Position numbers and translations under genes: made by a program. Shown in pieces: positions 57,032-64,000 of a DNA stretch of 64,000 nucleotides. A model generated the notes under the pieces. That model was not told where the DNA came from and did no database searches. It saw only the letters and a list, made by a program, of their open reading frames with translations. Positions within the stretch are counted from its first letter, which is position 1. Every line of letters begins with the position of its first letter. This DNA comes from Heligmosomoides polygyrus polygyrus (lineage: Eukaryota; Nematoda; Chromadorea; Rhabditida; Heligmosomidae). The stretch lies in NCBI GenBank assembly GCA_947396885.1, contig OX377202.1, forward strand, positions 81,696,408-81,760,407. The letters run 5' to 3'.

Positions 57032-60000
57032 TCATTTCTCTTCAGGATGTACGTTCTCGTTTCCGCTGCCTTCAGAAGTTGCGGCAGTGACGTCGCTGTA
57101 CTCAGCATGTGTTCGACGTATTGGCAGCACCTCCTCACTCTGCTTAGTGAACATTCCAGCCCATACCAAGCACTAAATGGAGTATTTAACTGCTTGGTGC
57201 TTCCATGAGGTCCTTCAAAGGAACCTATGCACTGTTCGACACACCGTGTATGCCGCTACAAAGACTCCGACGAAGATCCCGACTATCACGTCGCTCCAGT
57301 GGTGCTTGTTGTCGTTGATTCGAGAGTATGAGATCAGGAGGCCTTGAAAAGATGGAGTAAATCGACATCGTGCATAGCAAGCAGCAAAGTTGACCTACCC
57401 ACCAATTGATATCAACGCTGTCTGAAGCACCGGAAGTGTCGTTCGACGAAGAGCATTGTGCGGTATGCGAGCCAGCAAGTACAGCTGAAGCACTTCTACA
57501 TTGATACTCAGACTACCTCTCAAAACAAAGGTTCCATTAATAGTAATGAGTATGGAGAACTAGCGCTTTTTGGACAGTTGTTTCCACGTTTCCAAGTCTT
57601 GAAAATGAATTGCTGAGTTGTGCCGTTATTATTGGAAATGGAGTAGAACCAGTCAAGGAGGGACTCTAACCATAAGATCTGCACTTCCAAGTCCGAGTCC
57701 GCACTTATGCCACTTCCAAGTTCCATATTTTCGATTCGGTTTTGAGTAGACATTTCATTCAGTTTGCTATTATCAAGAAAATGAAAGTGTCTGCATGAGT
57801 GTTACACCACTTCACAACATTGCTGCTTCAGTGTCTCATGATTGCGGAAGGGTAAAGGTATGGGTCCGTGTTCAAAATCAATTTCTGTTTCGGATGCGTC
57901 ACATATTCTTTTTTTACGGACAACCTACATGCTTGGTCCACACAACGATTTGTAGTGACCTAGCGAATATTTAGCTGATGTATTGGTTCTTTGTGTTCTG
58001 AACGAGGTTTTTATGTTGGATCCTTTATTGCACGGCTTCACCTTTCATCGTCGTCTTCAGAGGACTAGAGTGGTCGGAACCGCTAGAGTGGTTGAGGCGT
58101 TTGGTGGGTTAGATTGCATTTCAATATGCACCATCTTCAGGCCTCTGAAGACGATGATCGTGTCGTAACGTCAGGCCGCGTAATAAAAGGTCCACCATAA
58201 AGATCTCGCTCGGCACACAAAGAAGTGATACAAAATCAACTTACTGTGCCGAGATTTTTACGAAGAGAGGAACTAAGTCAGTGTTTCATGCTTCCTGAAA
58301 GAACACCTCCGTTTGCGCTTCAGCGACCCCGGAGAGGTAGAATGGCAGGTGATCTGAGTGCGAAGCGAACGAGTATTTGATTCGTAGTATCACACTGACG
58401 CTCTCCAACTATTGGCTACCGGAATACTTATGCTACTGTCGTTTTTCGTGTCTTTTCTAGCGGTGTGGTTACCACTAAGAATCGATTTTTTATTGCTTAA
58501 GTTTTTTTGCTGATTATTGGTACCTAGGTGCGCGTGATAGCCCAGTCGAAGGGCGCCCCAACTGTCGCTTTCGTTTCGTTTCAAGATTTTTGGTTCGATT
58601 TAGGCCAACCTAGGCTCCTATCCGTCCGGGTTGAATTGGTACAATTGTTGTCTAAGAAGGATACAACACTGCCTTATTCATCGGCTGACCTCCACAAGTC
58701 ATTACATAGGCGAAATACGCATTACGGCTGCTCCCACGACGTCCAGAAGAAGTAGAGTGCCTGGCGCATTTCGCAAAGCGATTGACGCCATCCTTTATCC
58801 GTTACAAGTGCTCAGGCACGCCTAAGAGCGTGCCGCTTCGCGCGAGGTTGCAATGTCACCGACCTACAGAGAGCAATTTTAATAAAACTGAAAGTCCACC
58901 AACATCTAGATTTTCTCCGGAGTGTCCAGTGACGTCACGGTTTGTACTGCTCAGTACTTCTGTCTCTCAGGTTGTTCCGCAGCTGTTCTTATGCTCAACT
59001 GCACTGATTATAGGACCTCGTTGTCACGTCATCCGAAACCAGACGCTCACTACACAGCATTGGTGCCACTTCTTTTGAATTCAAACGCTCGTTGCATGAC
59101 TTTGTGAAACTACTTTTGTATTCAGACACTGTTCCAGCGACCGTGACGCGTCTTCTAATTCTATATGCCCGTTGCGCGATATCGGTGACACGGCTTCTGA
59201 ACGTGGACGCTCAGAAACGCGCGCAGTTACCGCTTTGTCAAGCAGGAGGAGACTGCGCTTCTTCTGCTGCTGCAGCATCCCATGTCGAATTCTGAACGCG
59301 GACGCACACTGCACGAGGTCGGTGACACCTCTTCGGAAATTCCCCTTACAACTCCCTTTTTACTGGTTCCCCATCCTGGTTCCACCATCAGTCCCCTCCT
59401 TGGTAGCTCTCCTCGTCCTCATCCCCGTACCGTGGTCCCCCTTACTACTCTACTCCATTAAGTTCTCCTCCCATGCTCATGGCACGACGACCGCCCATTC
59501 CGCGACATCTGTCTCATCTTCTAAATCCGCACGCTTGGTCTCCCTTACTGGTCCCCTCGCAATGGGTCACCTTGCTGGTCGTTCTTACTGCTCCCCTTAT
59601 TGGTAGCTCACTACTGCCCCCCCCCCCCCTATTAAACGCGTGAAGTAGCTGCTGTATGAAGCAGTAAAAGGTTACGCTTCTGCTGCTGCAGCAACATCCC
59701 ACGTTGAATAGCAAGTTTTGCCCTGTAGACGATGAGGCGTATCTTGCGCAGGTTAGATCACTCAAACGTCATCAACCGCTAAAGGCCCTGCACGGTTTCA
59801 TAGCGCAGCGAACCACTTATCCTACAACATGGGTGGTTCACTGCGCTGTGAAGCCCTGCACCGGCATTAACTTTTATATGTAGATGGTTATAGATTGCGA
59901 TGACGCCCGCACCGTAGATGTTGAGGCGTATCTCACGCAGGTTAGACCACTCAAGCGTCGTTGACCGTTAACTATTTCATATGGGTGGTGATTGTTGTTT

Positions 60001-63000
60001 AGTAACTTGTTTTTTGAGTTATAAATGACTTGGAATTGGCATTGATTTTGTAACTATTTCTGTTTCGTATCTCTTTGATTTTCACTTAATGCCATGAATC
60101 GGTCTGGTGTAAAAATTTGCTTATACCTACTGTAGGACTTCAAGATCAGACTAAAGGCTATAGAACCCATCAATCTAGCTAATATTGGGTTCGGCGAGAT
60201 TTTTTTTTGTGTTGGAGTGGCGGTGCTGTGGTAAGTCGACGCTTCGCAAACGGTTCCACGAACTCGTCTATTATATGTACGCAAGGAATACTCCATCAAC
60301 GGTTAAAAAACGAGCTCGGAAAAATTGCTCAAATATGAAATGTAATTTGTTTGAGCTGCATTATTTTTGCGAGAAAATGGCACTATTTGTAAGTGCTTCA
60401 GTATCTAATGCATATACCCGAAATTTTGAAGATGGTTCCAAGGGGAAGTATATTAGGTAAGATGCGGTTCTTATAATGAAGCGGGCGCACAAGGGATGAT
60501 TTGGTTGTGTTCAACGCTCTCCTAGGGAGAGGACCTCCAGAATACAAGCAATTTTGATAAAGGTGCGCTGGATGGGGCACCCCTCCACGACCCAGATTCC
60601 CTTCAAAAATCAAACATTACAACCTAGTGTCTCAACGTCTAATAATGACTCCTCATCCGAACGTGCATTGGTCATGAAAAGAACGGGACATGTTGCACGC
60701 ATTATAGGCCAGAATGCACCCCTTCTCTAGTGGCCGTGAAATAGATGAAGATTTCTCACGTTTCTCTAAGCCGTCTTTTTCTGTTGATCATCGAGGCACC
60801 TTCGGCAACCGCTCACTGTATTCTATCGCGAGCAGTAATTTTCACTGCGACCTACTCTACGCAAGGATCGTGAGGTGAGGTATCTGATCCCGACGACGAT
60901 TGTTCGCTGCCTTTTGATGACACCACCTACCGCTGTAAATGTAGATGCGTACATAGAAAACGCAGAATGTCCACTGAAGAAGGACTTCCGTGCCTCTGCC
61001 ACCATGCCCGCATTACCGGTGCAGGTGTAGTTGGCGTAGTATCTGAAACAGCGAGAATCGGTGATCGAGAAGCTCTACTTCGAAGTCGGAATGGAGATCG
61101 GATTGCGAGGACTAGACGTATGAGCCTCTCTGGATACATGTTTTCCATGTTACCGTGATGCATCGCTAAAGCATTGGCATCGTATCCGTAAAATGGCGCT
61201 CTGTTGCACCTACGATGGACAGAAATCTTTTACGACGTCATCCCGAGCGGACTTCTCATGTATCAGGGCTATTTACAAAAGTAACGCACTCTGAATGTGT
61301 GCAGGTTATGTTGATCGGCTTGCAGACGTCCAGAAAATGTGGTCGAAGTCTGCCGATGCAGCTTTTCGTCACATTTGTGAGCACGTAAATGCTGATGAAG
61401 CCGATCTGAGAATATGCTGAAATACAGAGCGAATGAGTAGAAGGAGCTCAGCTTGTTTGCAGTAGGGTTTGGTTCTTTGAGTGGACGTGCAGAGAATTCC
61501 TTCATGTCTTTCAGGCTTAGTTTCCGAATTGACACAGTGAACCGCTGTGCCTGATGTCTCCATGCAATCTCTGCTGGAACCGGGGTTACAAGAGGCTCAT
61601 TTGATTGAGATTAATATTAGGTGTGACCGAAAAATAATCGCAATCGTTTTGGTGATTTTAGAGTTCTCGCAATTATTATTTTTTACCTCAAGAATGGGTA
61701 GTCACTTTTGATATAATTACATTTTACAGGACATGTTGTTTTAAACACATAGAACGAAAATGGTTTTCAAAGCCTAAAGACTTTAATCCAACTTCCGCAA
61801 CAGGGCCAAAGCGTCAGATTCATGCTATGAAGCTATATGGCTTGAATCTTGGGAAGGATACCGCAGATTCAGACCGAAATTTGGGCTCTGCATTAGGCTA
61901 AACTGCTTAAAAACCAGCGATGAAAAAGGAAAGCTTGTTCGGAATAGATCGTCGCCTAAAGGAACATGTGAAAACGAAAGTGTGCTCTTTTGTAAAGCCA
62001 GCAAAATTGCTTACTAATATATACCTGATAAACCACTCTGAATGGTTTAAAACGAAGGAAATTGGCTTCTTAGAACTCTTTGAGCAATTCTAAATGAGGG
62101 TGGCGAGGCGATGAAGACCTCTAGCTTCTTTCCTTAGTGGGATAAGAGCATTTATATTTTCAAAATAGTCGCCATGCGTTATAGAGCGTCGATCACGGCC
62201 AACTATAAAAAAGTTTGTAAACTATTCCAGCAAGGAGTAGGCCTTCGGAATACCGTGCATAGATTTCTATGTCCCTCAGGAGATCGGTTTCGGCATTTAG
62301 CGGTCTCCCTTGGCGATTTTATGGCAAATTCCAAGAAGCAAGTTACAAGAGTCCGACGTTTTCGACGAGTCCGATGATAGAGGGTATCTGTAGCAGATTT
62401 GTATTGCGCTGGTAAGTGAAGTGTTCCTACTCATTCAACTAACAGCTCAAATTAGCACATTGTCAAGTTGACTGGTAGAAAATATTAGTAAGACTTAGAT
62501 GTTAACGGCTTACTTAATCGTACGTATTCTTCTGTCATATCGCACACATAGCGTTAAGATTCCAAAGAAAAATCTAACCGTATACAAGTGCTGGTCAAAT
62601 ATGTATTCTGGCACGTGGTGAGCTCTAGCAAACCGATAAACATTTGTCAGTTGGTTGCAGAACTACGCGAAATGTAATGAATTCTTAGCTTATTTCAAAG
62701 AACCAAGTTTGAACAAGGTATAGGCATCCAAATTTAGAACTCGGAAACGGCGAAAGTTTTCACCCCACCGGGAATAGTTTACACTATGCCTTACTTACGG
62801 CCTTACTACGCACGGATGCAGTAGGTGTGGAAGATTTGCTGCTTATAAATTAGAGATTACAGCGCCTAACTAGAGAGAAGGCTTCACTACAAGTGAAACA
62901 TTTTAGAAATAAAGAAAAGGGAAGGTTAAAAAAGTAAAGCGGTTTGTGACTGATAAAACGATATATGATATTTTTATAAAGTCGATATACCTAAGTAAAT

Positions 63001-63328
63001 GGCGATTTGAATAATCGTTGTGTGTACAGTTGTGTCGCCGAGTTTGAACTGCGGCGAGGACTCTTCACTTATCCTTTTCGAGCGGTAGATCTCAGTAGCC
63101 ACCACCTGAGAAGAGCAGGGTAAGTTACAGAGAAGGCTGGAACGGTTGTCCATCAGTCCTTATTTACTGATCTCACCGTCAGGATCATCACAAAGAACAC
63201 GTAGAGAAACAGCGCTACTGGAGTGACAGTGTCCTCCTTGTAGTCGTACCGAATTGATTCGTCATCACAGAAGAAGCCTCGAATGTGGATGCCGGTAATC
63301 TTCGGAATGAGCACACCACCGATCAAGC
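57032..63328 (-). CDS. PAP2-family lipid phosphate phosphatase (PLPP/wunen type), 5' end missing
   Basis: Integral membrane enzyme that dephosphorylates lipid phosphates such as phosphatidate. Minus-strand exons: 63328-63177 (RGFFCDDESIRYDYKEDTV and a membrane segment), about 61416-61290 (KSCIGRLRPHFLDVC), 61042-60931 (ARKSFFSGHSAFSMY), 57484-57403 (LYLLARIP), 57342-57245 (SRINDNKHHWSDVIVG) and 57139-57032 (hydrophilic tail, TGA). Motif C1 K-x6-RP, C2 SGH and C3 SR-x5-H-x3-D are all present with correct spacing, so the enzyme is probably active. The last five exons join in phase with GT-AG introns of 247, 3446, 60 and 105 bp. The TTCAG acceptor at 57485 gives exactly the family spacing between C2 and C3. 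The N-terminal exon was not found. One segment between 63176 and 61416 is unresolved: an open frame ending FYSFALYF abuts the C1 exon but is one base out of frame. Confidence 0.9.
57990..58170. repeat. Inverted repeat in a phosphatase intron
   Basis: TCATCGTCGTCTTCAGAGG (about 58046) and CCTCTGAAGACGATGA (about 58141) are inverted copies about 80 bp apart; a small MITE-like hairpin. Confidence 0.55.
58527..58810 (+). repeat. SINE family copy with tRNA-like head
   Basis: GCGTGATAGCCCAGTCGAAG (A-box-like) and TTTGGTTCGATTTAGG (B-box-like) are followed by GGTTGAATTGGTAC, CATCGGCTGACCTCCACAAG, AATACGCATTACGGC, AGAGTGCCTGGCGCA and CCATCCTTTATCC. This is the fullest copy of the family here and lies in a phosphatase intron. 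Confidence 0.7.
59050..59640 (-). repeat. Composite minisatellite copy in a phosphatase intron
   Basis: 59060-59340 has 43-bp-family units (minus sense, e.g. GTGTCACCGA..TCGTGCA, TTCAGAAGCCGTGTCACC). 59345-59640 has the partner C-rich strand of the GGGACCAGTAA units (CTTACTGGTCCCCTCG, TTATTGGTAGCTC). A run of C's ends it at about 59625. Same pairing as at 15.8-17.1 and 17.3-19.3 kb. Confidence 0.7.
59641..60930. other. Phosphatase intron sequence; nothing further recognised
   Basis: Contains a local repeat: TGAGGCGTATCTTGCGCAGG (59730) recurs as TGAGGCGTATCTCACGCAGG (59921). No gene recognised. Confidence 0.4.
61417..63176 (-). other. Unresolved part of the phosphatase gene
   Basis: The segment between the RGFFCDDES exon and the C1 exon should encode the second membrane helix. 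A minus-strand frame at about 61590-61417 reads WRHQAQRFTVSIRKLSLKD and ends SSFYSFALYF, plausible as this part. It is one base out of frame with the C1 exon and phase 0 does not fit the upstream donor. Either a TTTCAG acceptor at 61417 makes it intron, or there is an indel. The rest is unassigned. Confidence 0.35.
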
Positions 63329-64000
63329 CTGAACACTTGTTTATATGCATGCCGTATAAAGGAAGCATGATGCTACCTTTTTAGTTTATTATGTATGCCG
63401 TTTTGATTTTTTTCTGCTACCATCAATATCTACGTTCACAAAATTATTTAAATGCATAAATATTTGCCTGTAAATGTATTCCTTCTCTCTCTGAATGGAA
63501 CAAATGTTCCTGGGCAAATGTTTAATTATTTATTTAAATATTTGCCTGTGATCATTTTCTTTAGATAGAGGAGGAATACTCGCAATTCTAATAACCATAG
63601 GATATTCTCTTCACGGCAGAGCCAAGCTTCACCGTGAAGAGAATATTGAGCGAGGGTGGATCTGGCAGTGCCAGCATGTAATTTTGCTGACAGAAACGGT
63701 GACAGAAACAGCAGGTGTAGGTCATAAAATTCAAAGAAGAATTTCAGCGTTCTCTCCCAGAATTTCATTCTATAAAGTTGTCTTTAAAAGCTGCTATTGT
63801 TCACAAACTGCTTGAACTCGAAGGCAGTTAGAAGTTCTACCTTTATGACGTTGTGGATCTCTTCAACTACTTACGTAAGTTCCCTTCATAAACAGAATTC
63901 ATAATTTCCTGGTCAAACTATGCCTAATGTTACTTTTTTGAACGAATAGAGCTGAGAAATAAACAAACAACATAAACGGAACAATGTCTGAGTTGTTTTT
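63329..64000. other. Upstream of the last identified phosphatase exon
   Basis: No first exon was found, so the gene probably continues past the window. A perfect 15-bp hairpin, ATATTCTCTTCACGG / CCGTGAAGAGAATAT, is at 63602-63646. TATTTGCCTGT recurs nearby. Confidence 0.4.

Noticed and set aside
63526..63768. 80-residue minus-strand ORF as the first phosphatase exon
   Set aside because: It does not resemble the family N terminus, spans a perfect hairpin and gives no donor in the required phase.

Overview
The window reads as nuclear DNA of a parasitic nematode of the hookworm/strongylid type. Evidence: short introns of about 60 bp beside multi-kilobase ones, TTTCAG 3' splice sites, likely spliced-leader acceptors a few bases before start codons, many mariner, RTE and other LINE copies, and a tRNA-derived SINE. 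The species assignment is inference. Genes are sparse and most of the sequence is transposon-derived.

Three protein-coding genes are well supported. (1) An SR splicing factor with one N-terminal RRM and a long RS tail (minus strand, five exons, 47044 to 43780), closest in layout to C. elegans rsp-5. (2) SmD1 (snr-3; plus strand, two exons, 49081-49264 and 55094-55281), split by a 5.8-kb intron full of repeats. (3) A PAP2-family lipid phosphate phosphatase (minus strand, at least six exons, 63328 to 57032, 5' end not found) with all three catalytic motifs. SmD1 and the SR protein both act in pre-mRNA splicing and lie head to head about 2 kb apart. SmD1 and the phosphatase converge, with a tRNA-like sequence between them.

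Layout: 1-4.8 kb holds mariner remnants, one carrying a 146-bp-arm fold-back. 4783-7413 is a hAT element with a perfect 8-bp target duplication and a nested RTE fragment. 10.3-10.9 kb holds four back-to-back palindromes. 11-13.9 kb is a mirror-symmetric repeat array. 15.8-19.3 kb holds minisatellites with about 43-bp GACGTC-containing units and G-rich units, plus a long inverted repeat around an ORF. 19.56-20.46 kb is a mariner with intact ends. 21.9-24.6 kb is a LINE in pieces. 25-35 kb holds RTE, SINE, mariner and MITE fragments. 36.0-40.1 kb is a gag-only LTR retrotransposon with three LTRs. 40.6-41.8 kb is an inverted repeat around a small ORF. 43.8-55.3 kb holds the two splicing genes. 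57-63.3 kb is the phosphatase, whose 3.4-kb intron contains another copy of the composite minisatellite.

All coordinates and translations were worked out by eye. Repeat edges without terminal repeats or target duplications are approximate.
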